This document shows positions 1 to 11,100 of a stretch of DNA of 64,000 nucleotides, one piece after another. Each line of letters starts with the position of its first letter. The first letter of the stretch is position 1. Made by a program: the position numbers and the translations under genes. Source of the stretch: Luzula sylvatica (Eukaryota; Streptophyta; Magnoliopsida; Poales; Juncaceae); assembly GCA_946800325.1 (NCBI GenBank), contig OX326958.1:8442001-8506000 (forward strand), in the 5' to 3' direction. The notes beneath the pieces were generated by a model that was not told the DNA's origin, ran no database searches, and saw only the letters and a list, made by a program, of their open reading frames with translations.

Positions 1-900
1 TACCCCCCTAAAAGGTATTTCATGGTATTGCAATTTTTTTTGGACCAAAATGCCCCTCTGTTTTTCATCTTTAAATTTAATAAACATATTTTTGCATTAT
101 TATATTAATTTAAAATCACTATAAATGTTTTTTAACATACTAATTTTAAAAAACTATATGTCATATACATAATTTTAATTTTTTATTTATCATATATTTT
201 ATCATAGAATACTAAAATTAAATAAAAATATGATCTAAAAAATATTTCTGTTAATATCTTGACAAATTAATATTATTCTAGTAATTAATTTTAATGTTAA
301 ATAGTTATTGAATAGTATTTCTGACCAAATTAGCAATGCATAAGTGAACCTCAAAACTAGCATTAAAATAATATTATCGTTAGTTCTAATTTTAACAGCT
401 AATTTTATTTCAACAGTTAATTTTTAGTAATTATTTTTATTAACTATTAGCAAATTAGTTGATGAAATCAACAGTTGTTAATAAAAATAATTACTAAAAA
501 CTAGCTACTAAAATAAAAATAACTACTACAAAACGAACTGCGGATATAAAAATATTTGTTGAAATTAAAATTAGCGGTCATATTATTTTAATCCTAGTTT
601 TAATTAAAATTAGCTCCAAAAAAATTCATTCATTATTTTAATCAACAGTTGTTATTTTAATCCTAGTTTTTTTGGAGTTTCTCAAAAGTTAGGGTTTTTT
701 TGTAAATTCAAAAAAATATAGGGGGTTATTTGTAAATTTCGAAAGCTCTCGACTTTTCAAATGTCGAGAGTGTTATAATGCAAATTTCGAAACTATGTTG
801 TCCATTTTGAGTATTACCAAACTTATTTCGTCCATATACAAAAATTTCCCTTAAAAATATACCAAATCACGGATGTGCGAATAATCATGACAAACTCGAG
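1..900. repeat. AT-rich repeat-derived DNA, no gene
   Basis: This stretch has no open reading frame of note. Its first 300 bases resemble the AT-rich dispersed family seen again near 22.0-22.5 and 39.2-40.3 kb (text of the type 'ggaccaaaatgcccc' followed by long A/T runs). A short hairpin with stem CTCTCGAC...GTCGAGAG lies at about 746-770, and relatives of it occur near 14.53 and 38.47 kb. The last part, from about 830, is the subterminal region of a Helitron whose 3' end is at 933. Confidence 0.5.
421..500. repeat. 24-bp perfect inverted repeat (hairpin)
   Basis: Bases 421-444 and 477-500 are exact reverse complements (TTTTTAGTAATTATTTTTAT.. and its complement), separated by 32 bases. It is very AT-rich, so it is more likely the core of a degenerate MITE than a terminator. 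Confidence 0.7.
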
Positions 901-904
901 GGCT

Positions 905-933
905 CCCGCGCAATTGCGCGGGGAAAAAGCTAG
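905..933 (+). mobile_element. Helitron 3' terminus
   Basis: The palindrome CCCGCGCAATTGCGCGGG (905-922) is followed 7 bases later by CTAG (930-933) and then T. A GC-rich hairpin just before a CTRR end, with insertion before T, is the standard Helitron 3' end. The same palindrome occurs at 21506-21525 and 31287-31304. The sequence just upstream (about 845-890, 'aatataccaaatcacgg..tgcgaataatcatgaca') also matches the reverse complement of about 21960-22000 in the 21.5-kb Helitron, so the two are one family. I could not find the 5' end; it may lie before the window. Confidence 0.75.
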
Positions 934-1958
<1,025 letters not shown>

Positions 1959-2364
1959 GGTTAGTGGTATTGTTGGGTATGTGATTTATGGCTTCTTGAA
2001 TGGATTAGTGTAGGTTTAATTTTGAAAGTTCGGTTCTTGTGAAGTTTGTTATTGTAATATTTTGAAATTTGAAATGAAACATCTGGTTTCTGTTTCAATT
2101 ATTCCCCTTTTGGCTAATTGGAACATCCTAATTTAGCTCTGTCTTTTCATCAATTGCGAATAATTTCGTAAACAAATTTGGCTAATTGGAAGCGTAGTAG
2201 TAAAATATCTGATGAGATGTTTGAAGTTCAATCGTATTTACAATTTCAAAATTTGGAAATTACATTTTGATAAAATACTACTAGAGAGCTAAATCTGTGT
2301 ATTCAACTAAAATTTAATTTTTGTTTAATCCTTTTGGGCCTTCAATTTAATATTGTTCCTTTTA
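1959..2364. other. Convergent intergenic region (3' ends of H4 and syntaxin-like gene)
   Basis: About 400 bases between two stop codons that face each other. It should hold both 3' untranslated regions and polyadenylation sites. I see no further gene and no strong hairpin. Confidence 0.6.
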
Positions 2365-3688
2365 TCAACCAGTAGAGTAAATAACAAATGGCACTGCAAA
2401 TGAATTAAAAAGGCAAATTAATTACCGAAATTAGGAACAAATAGCATCAATAAATGAATAAATATATATTGCAAATTTGCAAGTAATTAATAATGCTTTT
2501 GAATTAAATATATAACTTACCAATGAGAAAAATACTCAATAAAAGCAGAAATGTGACTCGTAAAGATTTGCCAAACTGCAATTTGTGTTGAAAAAATATA
2601 TTAAAACAAAAAAAATGGAAACAATTAGAAAAAGAAATTAACAAAATTATTAAGAACCTGGGAAAAATTCGCAACTCCACTTGAGTCCAAATAATTTGAA
2701 AGAGAATTTTCTTCAGTTTTTGCTTTCCAGAAATTATTTCTTAGTAATTTTACTTTAACTTGGCCTTGAAATTTCTTCAAAACGCCAACTAAATTAGAAT
2801 TCTCGCGCAAATCATTTGTACTACTACTCTTTTCAATTTGAATTGAAATTTTTTCATCCTTTTTCTTGCAAGTAGCCTCTTTTAGTGTTTCTCTTTCTCT
2901 CTCCTTGCTTTTCTTCAAGGTTTGTGGGCTTGGAGAAAGAAATGCGACAAAATCATCTTTCTCGCCTTCTTCTAATTTCACCCATGTAAAATCTCGCTTT
3001 TGGCTTTGAGTGAAAGAATTATTTAATTCCAATTCTACCGTTTTGATATTGGATTCAATTGCGGATATGAATTGCTTGTGTCTCGCTTTTGCGTTCTCGT
3101 CTGAAAAATATTTCTCGTCACTTTTAATAACTTCTCTCTGAAATTGCTCCAACTAAAAATAAATCGAATCGAATACCCAATTAAAACAGCGATTAATAAT
3201 TAATTATCAATTTAAACTGAACCCAAAACAATCCAAAATTATTTGTAATTTGTCAAAACAAAATGAATTGAAGTGTTTTCTACTGAATCTATAAAAACTT
3301 TACGAATTGAAAAGTAATTCGTAATTACAAACCTGCCACTTTGCTGTGCCTAAAGACATATGTAATTCTCTATTCAAATCTTCCAAGTCTTCGGTACCAA
3401 TTCCAGTACTGGTACGATCGCGTTGCCAACTTCTATACAAAGATTCCATCCTAAAATCAGAACACTTAAAAATTAGTTTGTATAACACAATTTCAGTACA
3501 TAACTATTTCAACGAAAACATAATTTCTATTTCTGAACATCAATTAATTAAAAGAATTAACTAAATCACGAAATTAAAGAGATAAAATCAAGGAATTATG
3601 CTCACAAATCAGCCGATTTTTGCACTTCTTCAGCCGCTGAAAAGAACACATCTTTCTCCCACTGATCGAAACTACTCACAATCGCCAT
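2365..3688 (-). CDS. Syntaxin-6-N-domain-like tail-anchored protein (syntaxin/t-SNARE family)
   Basis: Five exons join in frame on the minus strand: 3688-3606, 3450-3333, 3152-2658, 2575-2521 and 2393-2365, all with GT..AG introns, giving 259 residues. Residues 1-90 (MAIVSSFDQWEKDVFFSAAE.., then MESLYRSWQRDR.. and LNRELHMSLGTAKWQLEQFQ) resemble the syntaxin-6 N-terminal three-helix domain found in TGN/endosomal SNAREs such as plant SYP61. The middle is charged and Ser/Lys/Glu-rich and I see no clear Qc-SNARE heptad region. Exon 4 encodes a hydrophobic stretch (FLLLLSIFLIVPFVIY, about residues 239-256), followed by only three residues, so it is probably a tail anchor. Plants have annotated 'syntaxin/t-SNARE family' proteins with this layout. 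A role in Golgi/endosome trafficking is inferred. The short terminal exons are supported by splice sites and by the membrane segment they create. Confidence 0.8.
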
Positions 3689-3960
3689 GAAGTACGTCAA
3701 ATCAAATTTCAAACCCAATTTACAGTAACACTGAAATTTGGCACAATTCGCGTCTTTGAAATACCGAAAGGACACGACCACAAAGCAAACCAAAACAGAA
3801 AGAACGAAACTTTGCCGGGTTTAGTTCCTCGGAGAAAGCAAGAGAGAGATGTGAGAGAAAGCAAAGTAGAGAGAGAGAGAGAGAAATCCGCAACAAAAAG
3901 AATCTCTCTTTTTTAATTACGAGCACTCCTTTTTCTCTCTCTTTCTCTTATTTTACTAGA
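3689..3960 (-). promoter_or_regulatory. Pyrimidine-rich leader/promoter of the syntaxin-like gene
   Basis: Read on the minus strand this is a run of CT-rich tracts (the complement of the (GA)n at about 3840-3886 and the CTCTCTCTTTCTC tract near 3935-3950). CT-rich Y-patches and leaders are typical of plant core promoters and 5' untranslated regions. I see no clear TATA box. Confidence 0.4.
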
Positions 3961-5369
3961 GAAAGAAAAAAGAAGAAAAATGAAATACAAAAATCATAGG
4001 GATATGCTGGTCAGAGGAAGAAATTATTTTGCGTACCAAAATGTTTACGTTAACATTTTTCCAAATTGGCCTGTTTGATAATTTAGCAATTTAGAAATTT
4101 AGTCGAAAGATACTATTGTAGATTTTTAATTTAGAAAACACCATTATTAATATCTAAATTGAGGAATAATATATAGAAAATTAATATGAAAATGAAGAAG
4201 AAGACAAATATATCTTAAAAATACAGCGAAGAAAGGAAAATGTGCCGAAGATGATTATTTTAGAAATTACGAAATAACTACATCATTGCTAACCGAACAA
4301 ACATGTCATCCATCAATCATGATTAACCGTTTAATATTTTACAATTCCGAATTATTAATTTTTTAATAAAATATTTTTGCATGATTATTTCTTATTATTT
4401 TTTAATTTTAAATGAACTTGTTGATATTGTTCAGCTAATTAATCAAATTAATATTTTTTATCGACATTTTTAAGCATTGAAACAACAAGTGTATTTTAAA
4501 ATAAAAGTATAATTATTTTTATTTTATAACTGACATGTTTACATTAAATAAATATCAAAGAAATGATAAAATTATATATAAATTTTGTATTTTTCGGTGA
4601 ATTTTATTATATATATATATATATATATTAAATAACAATAGAAAAATACTTGATTTTCATACATAGAGATACATTTGTGGGACATATTTATTTTCTTATA
4701 GCAAATAAAAGATGAAATTTCGGCAGTGGGTAGCCAACTACGAAATTTGTGGGCCAACATGTAACAGCACGAGACCCACTAAATAACTCATCTCCATTTA
4801 AAAATAACTGGAGATCACCAACTCATACAAACATCGTTCTATTTTATCATCTGCTCTATCTGACTGGAGAAATTAATGGAGAGATCAACAGTGGGAGCAG
4901 GACGACAATTTCGCCCTTGTTTGCTTGGTTAGCTGAAAGGGAAATAACACCCATGCGCTTGTCTTATTATTATTATATTATTAGTTATTATTAACCATGT
5001 TTGTTTTATTTTGCAATTGTAGATAATGTATGGGCCTTTATGCAAATTCCCCGAGAATATATCCTCCATTGTGCAAGCATCATTAGATTATTTCCCTTTA
5101 TATATTTTTAATGTCATAGTATTGTTAATTATATATTATATAATGCAATTCATAACGGCTACAATAAAATATAGATGAGATCTCTACGAATATAAAAAAT
5201 TAATAATTCTTATCGAATAGTGGTAATTATGCAATTTGGTCCCACTAAGACTAATCCATTCCCATAAAGTAGCTCAAAAGTTGCTTTTAAGTTTTAACCA
5301 ACAAAAAAAATGAAGACATGCTTTACCTAAAAAAAATCTAAATTTCATTATCAAATAATAAAATTTCAA
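3961..5369. other. Intergenic region between syntaxin-like and SET genes
   Basis: AT-rich DNA of about 1.4 kb with an (AT)n run at about 4608-4629 and no convincing gene. Short open frames here have no recognisable domains. It contains the distal promoter of the syntaxin-like gene and the 3' flank of the SET gene. Confidence 0.5.
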
Positions 5370-7909
5370 TCAAATTTCAAGACTAGAAACACACGAATCC
5401 ACGATCGAAGAAATTATCCCTTTTTGCAAATCCTTGAATTCGAAAGCAAGCTTTAAATCCCAACCACAATTCTCCCTAAAAAAATAAAAAAAATAAAATT
5501 ATAAAAACCATACATAATATATATAAATAAACATCATATTAACATTTTGAAATTAAAAAACGTACTTGTAAGTTTCTTCATCCGATTCTAATAATTCATC
5601 GAGCATGGGATTAAAAATCGATAGTAACGTCTCAAACACTTCTCTATCATTGGATTGCGCGGAATTGCAATTCAAAACATTTCGGAGATGCGACATTAAT
5701 TTCGTAGGAAGCCCATTATTAATTTTCCTCACCATGTGAGTGCTCTTATCGTCCTCGGCATCGAAATCTGTGCAATTTTCAAGATTAAATATTTAGATAA
5801 ATGTGTTTTTTTTTTTTTGCACGGTCTATATTAAGGTTAATTAATTAATTACCTAGAGGGATGAAATCATAAATGTTGTTTCCTTTAGGGACGAAACCAT
5901 AAAAAGTGACGAAATGGGAGGAAGGAAAGCTTCCGTAGCTTAAATAACATTGTTGTCCTTTTTCGCACGGTCTCGATAAAGGGAATTTTAAATATTTTGT
6001 CGTGGGGTCCACTTTACCATAGTGAAGAATATGAGGACTCAACTGCAAAAATAAAATATATGATACTATTATATTTTGGAAGGGTAAGTATGATATTTTA
6101 AAATGCCGAATATTCAGGAAAACAATATAAAATAAGATTAAAAGAAATTGAAATTGTTGGTACAGTACCGAGTGATTTAAAAGGCCCGCGACTGGTACGA
6201 GACAAGTCTTTAATTTGCCATCAGAAAATATGACTTTCATGCTATTAGAGTACCAAAGTTCGCAAGCCCATAGAAATTTATCCCAAGTGTAAATTTCCTT
6301 TTCGAATATATTCGGATATTTCGAGGAGAGATTTGGAAATAACACGTCATATTGTTGCCTCAAATGCTACGAAAAAGAGAAATGGAAAAATATCACGTAT
6401 GCCCTCATATCTATTTAGTCATTTTCGAGAAATTTGCAAAAAAGCCCCTGCATTATGATATTTTTTTCACTTAACAATAAGCCAGGGGCCTTTTCGTAAT
6501 TAGAAATAATGCAGGGTCTTTTTTGCATAATTCCGTTTATTTATTTATTTACCTCTTTGGCTTGCATTAATTCTTCGAAAAGAAGGGTTCCTTGTAAGGC
6601 TCCAAGTGCTTCAAATCCAAAACTCAAACCTAGAAAAAAAAATATACACCTAATTATTAGAGATTATAAAGTTATTTGTATTAGTACCGTTATTTTGAAT
6701 AATATTACCTGTTTGAAAATTCTCAGGAAGGGTATCGAAGTAAATTTTGAATTTTGAATTTGAATCGTATCTCTCTCTCATGCTCCATAAAAGTATCATC
6801 GTTTCAGAAGCCATATCCTCCATGTCTTTCAAAATATTATACTATCAAAAGTTGAAATCATATTATTTAATATTTATTATTTCAAATGTATGGAAATTTG
6901 CTAAAGCCCTCAAGTTCTGCTAAAATTGCAGAAAACTCGTAATACTATTGAGTTCTCTTTTTTGCAATTTTCAATAACATAGGGTTTTTTGTGCAAATTT
7001 CCCGAAATGTAAATAGATAGAGAATTAAACCATATCAGAGTTCAAAACGAGATCTTCTGAAATGAGAATAATTTCAGGAATTTCAAGTGCAATATCTCCA
7101 ATTGATAAATCCTTCGAAGCAATTAGCCCTCTTCCAGCTCCTTCAAAATCTTAATTAAAGTATTTTATTCAAATTGTGTCGTTATTTAAATTAATTGCAT
7201 TTTAAACTTATCATGTTTTATTCAATACTGAAAAAATAAGAATTTGTGAAGAGAAAACTTACAAGCAATGTTCAACTTTGATTGAACTCCATTATTTTCA
7301 CCCCATTTCAACAAAGAATCTTCAATTTCAATTTTATTATCAATTATCATTTGACATGCATCTTGATCGCCCAAAGAATTGAACTTTTTATGAATTTGGC
7401 TTTTAATTTCTCTTAAAATCTCTTCAGTGCCATCACTAGCTGTGGATTGTACTGAATTTATTACTCTAAGCACTAAATTTAGAGATTCAATTTCATTTCT
7501 TGAGCTGAACGGGCCCAAATCTTCATCTCCAGCAAAATAAATCTCAATCTGTAATCAATTATGCAAAAATGGTAAACGCATTATCATTAATAATTATTCA
7601 TTAAATTGTTGTACCTCGTCCAGGTAATGTATTCTGGCAGTTCGAATCATCTGATCAATTAATTTGAGAATTTCATCGGATGACAAGATTGTTGGGATTT
7701 CAAATTTGTAATTCAGACCTCTAATTTCAGATAATCTCTACAAAAGATTGAAGATAGAAATCAGTAAGCAAATAAAAACAAAAACAAAAATTAAAAGATT
7801 TCGTTTACACGTAGTCACATATACAAAGCTTAAATACCTTTTTTTCGCCGTAAAAAGGATCGTCTTCGGATAGAGGAGGTATACATAGGCTATGAATCTC
7901 TTTCGCCAT
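5370..7909 (-). CDS. SET-domain protein-lysine (or histidine) N-methyltransferase, SETD3/LSMT class
   Basis: Ten exons join in frame on the minus strand: 7909-7838, 7737-7615, 7548-7263, 7149-7031, 6841-6709, 6629-6553, 6366-6169, 6042-5853, 5767-5566, 5475-5370. The product is 501 residues starting MAKEIHSLCIPPL. The split SET domain is plain: KWGENNGVQSKLNIAYFEGAGRGL (about residues 146-169; EGAGRG is the first AdoMet-binding motif), the NHS motif at 334-336, and QQCYLSYGSF with the conserved Tyr near 372. The C-terminal part (DKSTHMVRKI..., ending SSIVDSCVSSLEI) fits the Rubisco-LSMT substrate-binding domain. Family members use S-adenosylmethionine; the substrate cannot be read from sequence. 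Plant 'SET domain-containing' proteins of this class are about 500-550 residues. Nothing is broken, so the gene looks functional. A damaged copy of exon 3 lies at 10.8-11.1 kb. Confidence 0.88.
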
Positions 7910-8098
7910 GGCTGATTTCAGAGAGAGGGTTTAGGGCTTTGCTTAGTAGAGTTGGACACTGGAGAAGGAAGAATAAAACTTCGGGACCAATTATCATGGA
8001 AGGCTTATTGCCTTATTGGGCTTCGAATGGATTTGAACTGCATAATTTAGCTAGGTTGTATTATATTTATAATTTATAATATAGCACAAGTTTGAGAA

Positions 8099-8184
8099 AA
8101 TTATTATTATTATTATTATTATTATCGTTATTATTATTATTATTGTTATTATTGTTATTATTTTTATTGTTATTATTATTTTTA

Positions 8185-8222
<38 letters not shown>

Positions 8223-8246
8223 GTTATTATTATTATTATTATTATG
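8099..8246. repeat. (TTA)n microsatellite
   Basis: About 148 bases of TTA trinucleotides with occasional TTG and TTT interruptions. It creates a spurious isoleucine/threonine open frame on the minus strand. Confidence 0.95.
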
Positions 8247-8928
8247 TGAATTTCATGTGTGAGAAGATGTGTAGCATTGATTCTCAATGAGTATTTTGTG
8301 TAAACTTAACAAAATGTTGTAAAAAACAATGTGATTCTTTAAAAAATGTTGTAAAGAATTAGGTCACAAACAATGTGATTCTTCAAAAAATAATCACAAA
8401 CAAAGTAATTCAAAAAATAAATATATGAAATAATAAGATGTGTGTAAAATAATTTTACATTTGTCTCAAATTTTGTATTTATTCATTGTTGTGTACACCT
8501 GGTTTTTGTATCAATTAAGAAAAACAAAATCTCAATCTCTCTCCTTGATGGACAGTGATATTACCAGAAAATACTTCTATTTAGAAAATGAAATTTAAAT
8601 TTAAATTTGAAATGATAATTTTATTTTTAATCCATATCAAATTTGAATTTTTTTTTTGTCTCTGGTAATTATTTGTTCCCGTCAATATCAAATATAGATA
8701 TTTTAATTTCATATTATCTTTGATAATAATCTCTCATATGTAAACCCGCAAATCTCTCCAATGAAAATCAATACAAAACCAAACTCTAAATCCCGACATT
8801 TATTTAAAAATACTATTTTTCGAAATTTTTTAGAGTGATTCTGAAACATATATATTAAATAACACTTCTAAAGTTCTCATATATATTACAACTTAAATAT
8901 TAAATAACTCTATTTACAACTTAATATT
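8247..8928. other. AT-rich intergenic DNA
   Basis: No gene seen. A repeated phrase ('acaatgtgattctt', 'aaaaatgttgtaaa') occurs twice at 8310-8400. The rest is low-complexity AT-rich sequence up to the hAT target duplication. Confidence 0.5.
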
Positions 8929-8936
8929 ATCCTACT

Positions 8937-9934
8937 CAGGGCGGAACCAGAGTACAAACTTAGGGGGAGCCAAGAAGATTTTTTTTTTTATGTGTTATAA
9001 TTAAAACATGACATGCAAATTAAAAAAATTACATAACAATACTAAATTATAAGTAAAATTCAAAAATATATATTCGTCAAAAAAAAAAATATATCTAAAA
9101 TAAAATCTAATTTAAACGTAGCGCAACCCGTCCTTTTTGCAAAGGCAAAGTTTTCTACAATTTTCTCCGTCAAAAAGATTTAGCAATTTTCTTTTCAATA
9201 TAAACAATCAAATAGTTAGTTAAAAAATGATCTTTTATTTTATTACGGAATCTTGTTTTTCCGATTTTCATTACCGAGTAAGCACGTTCCGTAGTTGCCG
9301 TCGAAACCGAGAGAGTTCAAACGAGACGTAAAAATAAGAACAACATAAGATAAAATTATCAATCTATATTAAAAATGTAATATTCAAATTGTTTTCAACT
9401 AAAAACTAACATTCGTTGCAATTATATTATTTATACATGGAAATTCCGAAGTGATTGTTTTAATTTAATCAATTAGCTTTATTTTTTTTCTTATTTTTAT
9501 GTTTTGCAAGTTTAAAATAAATATTATGAAATTAATTATTCATCTCGAGAATTTTAAGAAATTTGAAGAAGTTATTTGCTTGTTCTATCTTGTTTCTAAT
9601 TTGTTCGTAGTTTGAGAAAGATTTTGAATTATTTTGAAAAAAAATCGGTGGGGTTTAAAGAGAAAAAAATAGGAACCATTTGTTGTTTTGGAAAAGAAAC
9701 ATATGAATGATAAAATATAATATTTGGATGTGAATATCTCATTATTTCTTGAATGAAATTGGACTGAACCCATTTTTTGTATTTGTATTATTTACAATTT
9801 TTGAGTTCTACAATCTTTAAAATAAAATTTCAATCATAAAAAGGGCCAAACAAACTATTCTAATCGTATAGAATAATTTTTTTTAGAAATCATGGGGGGA
9901 GCCCCCCCTTGGTCTCCGTCTAATTCCGCCCCTG
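8937..9934. mobile_element. Non-autonomous hAT transposon with 8-bp target duplication
   Basis: The left end begins CAGGGCGGAACCAGAG and the right end, read on the minus strand, begins CAGGGGCGGAATTAGA, so the termini are imperfect inverted repeats of the hAT type (CAGGGGCGG...). A longer G-rich subterminal match follows (AGGGGGAGCC on the left; AAGGGGGGGCTCC on the right strand). The flanks carry a perfect 8-bp direct repeat, ATCCTACT, at 8929-8936 and 9935-9942, the target length of hAT elements. The 998-bp body carries only a transposase remnant, so it needs an enzyme from elsewhere. Confidence 0.88.
9170..9319 (-). pseudogene. hAT transposase C-terminal (dimerisation region) relic
   Basis: On the minus strand, bases 9319-9170 read TLSVSTATTERAYSVMK, then IGKTRFRNKIKDHFLTNYL and IVYIEKKIAKSF before a stop. 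This is the hAT C-terminal dimerisation region of plant TTF-zinc-finger/hAT transposases (typical motif LPVSTATTERAFSAMK). An in-frame stop lies immediately upstream and the rest of the enzyme is missing, so it is a decayed fragment inside the 8937-9934 element. Confidence 0.85.
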
Positions 9935-9954
9935 ATCCTACTCATTGAAACTTC

Positions 9955-10795
9955 TCACGTGTTCTTCCAAAAACCTTAAATATCATATTTGTCTTTCCAA
10001 AATAGATTAATATCATATTTATCCTCACAAAATTAAAATGATATCAAATTTATCCATTTTGTAAGTTTTTCGTTAAAACTAAGCGTTGTAACGAGTAATT
10101 CCCAATATACCCTCCTCTCCACTCAGCTTTCTTTTTCCCTCTTCGGATGTACGCAAACGTCAAACTTTGAGGGAAATGATTAATGCTCATCTCAAATATG
10201 ATTTATTATATTAGCTTGTTTATATCTATTTTTTCTTAAAAGAAAATGATAATATCAGAGATCTTTATCAAATATTTTTTTATTTAGATAGGGGGAATGC
10301 AGATACTTACAAAAATTGAATTGTTAGAAGAAAAGAGATACAAAAGAGCTGCTATAAATATAATAAAACGTATTTGAGATGAGCATGGATTATTCCACTC
10401 CAAAGTTTGAATTTTGCATACGGATGGAGGGAAAAGATAGAGTGAGAAGAGGATATACTGGTAATTTTGTTTTACTACAGTTAGTTTTAAGGGAAAACTT
10501 AACAAAATGGATAAATATAATAAATTTTGTATTACTACAGTTTGTTTTAAGGAAGAACTTAAAAAAATGGACAAATATAATAAATTTTGTATTACTACAG
10601 TTAATTTTAAGGAAGAACTTAAAAAAATAGATAAATATAATAAATTTTGTATTACTACAGTTAGTTGGGAGAACTTAACAAAATGGATATATATAATAAA
10701 TTTTGTATTACTACAGTTAGTTTTAAGGGAGAACTTAACAAAATGGATAAATATAATAAATTTTGTATTACTAATTTACTACAGTTAGTCGAATT
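9955..10795. mobile_element. MITE-like element with long imperfect inverted arms
   Basis: The left arm (about 10035-10215, including TTTATCCATTTTGT, CCCTCTTCGGATGTACGCAAA and ATGCTCATCTCAAATA) is matched in reverse complement by about 10365-10510 (CCCTCCATCCGTATGCAAAA.., ATGCTCATCTCAAATA). The core between the arms is AT-rich. The right arm is lengthened by a tandem array of its outermost part (separate entry). No coding capacity or target duplication was identified, so the exact ends are approximate. Confidence 0.6.
10463..10790. repeat. 60-bp tandem repeat, about 5.5 copies
   Basis: Copies of a 60-base unit begin at 10463, 10523, 10583 and 10643, with one shortened copy and further copies to about 10790. 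Each has the text TTGTATTACTACAGTT..TTTTAAGG..GAACTTAA..AAATGGA..AAATATAATAA. Because 60 is a multiple of three, two frames stay open and give a false repetitive peptide. The unit corresponds to the outer part of the inverted arm of the flanking MITE-like element. Confidence 0.9.
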
Positions 10796-10796
10796 G

Positions 10797-11100
10797 ACAA
10801 ATCTTGATTGCCCAAAGAATTGAACTTTTTAAGAATTTCGCTTTTAATTTCTCTTAAAATATCTTCAGTGCCATTACTAGCGCACTAAATTTAGAGATTC
10901 AATTTTCATTTCCAAGAAAATAAATCTCAATTTGTAATCGATAATGAAAAAATGGTTTTAGCTAGATATCAGAGATGAACATCGGAGATGGAAGAATAAA
11001 ACTCGGGCCAATTGTCATTGCAATTTGATGGCTTATTGCCTTATTGGGCCTCTCAGTGGATTTTAACTGCATATTAATAGGGTCTTTTAGCTAAGTTTGA
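10797..11100 (-). pseudogene. Broken duplicate of the SET gene exon 3 plus its upstream flank
   Basis: Bases 10800-10960 match the exon 3 and intron 2 region of the SET gene (about 7358-7572) with internal deletions and substitutions, for example 'tgcccaaagaattgaacttt' and 'ttagagattcaatttt'. Bases about 10985-11090 then match the gene's 5' flank (about 7955-8056, 'gaagaataaaactcgggccaatt', 'gcttattgccttattggg'). Exons 1-2 and most of exon 3 are missing, so it cannot encode the enzyme. Its orientation is the same as the parent. Confidence 0.82.

Noticed and set aside
8051..8287. Ile/Thr-rich minus-strand frame
   Set aside because: It is an (TTA)n microsatellite.
10284..10788. Repetitive peptide NFVLLQLVLRENLTKWINII
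   Set aside because: It results from a 60-bp tandem repeat at a MITE end; there is no start context, domain or flanking gene structure.
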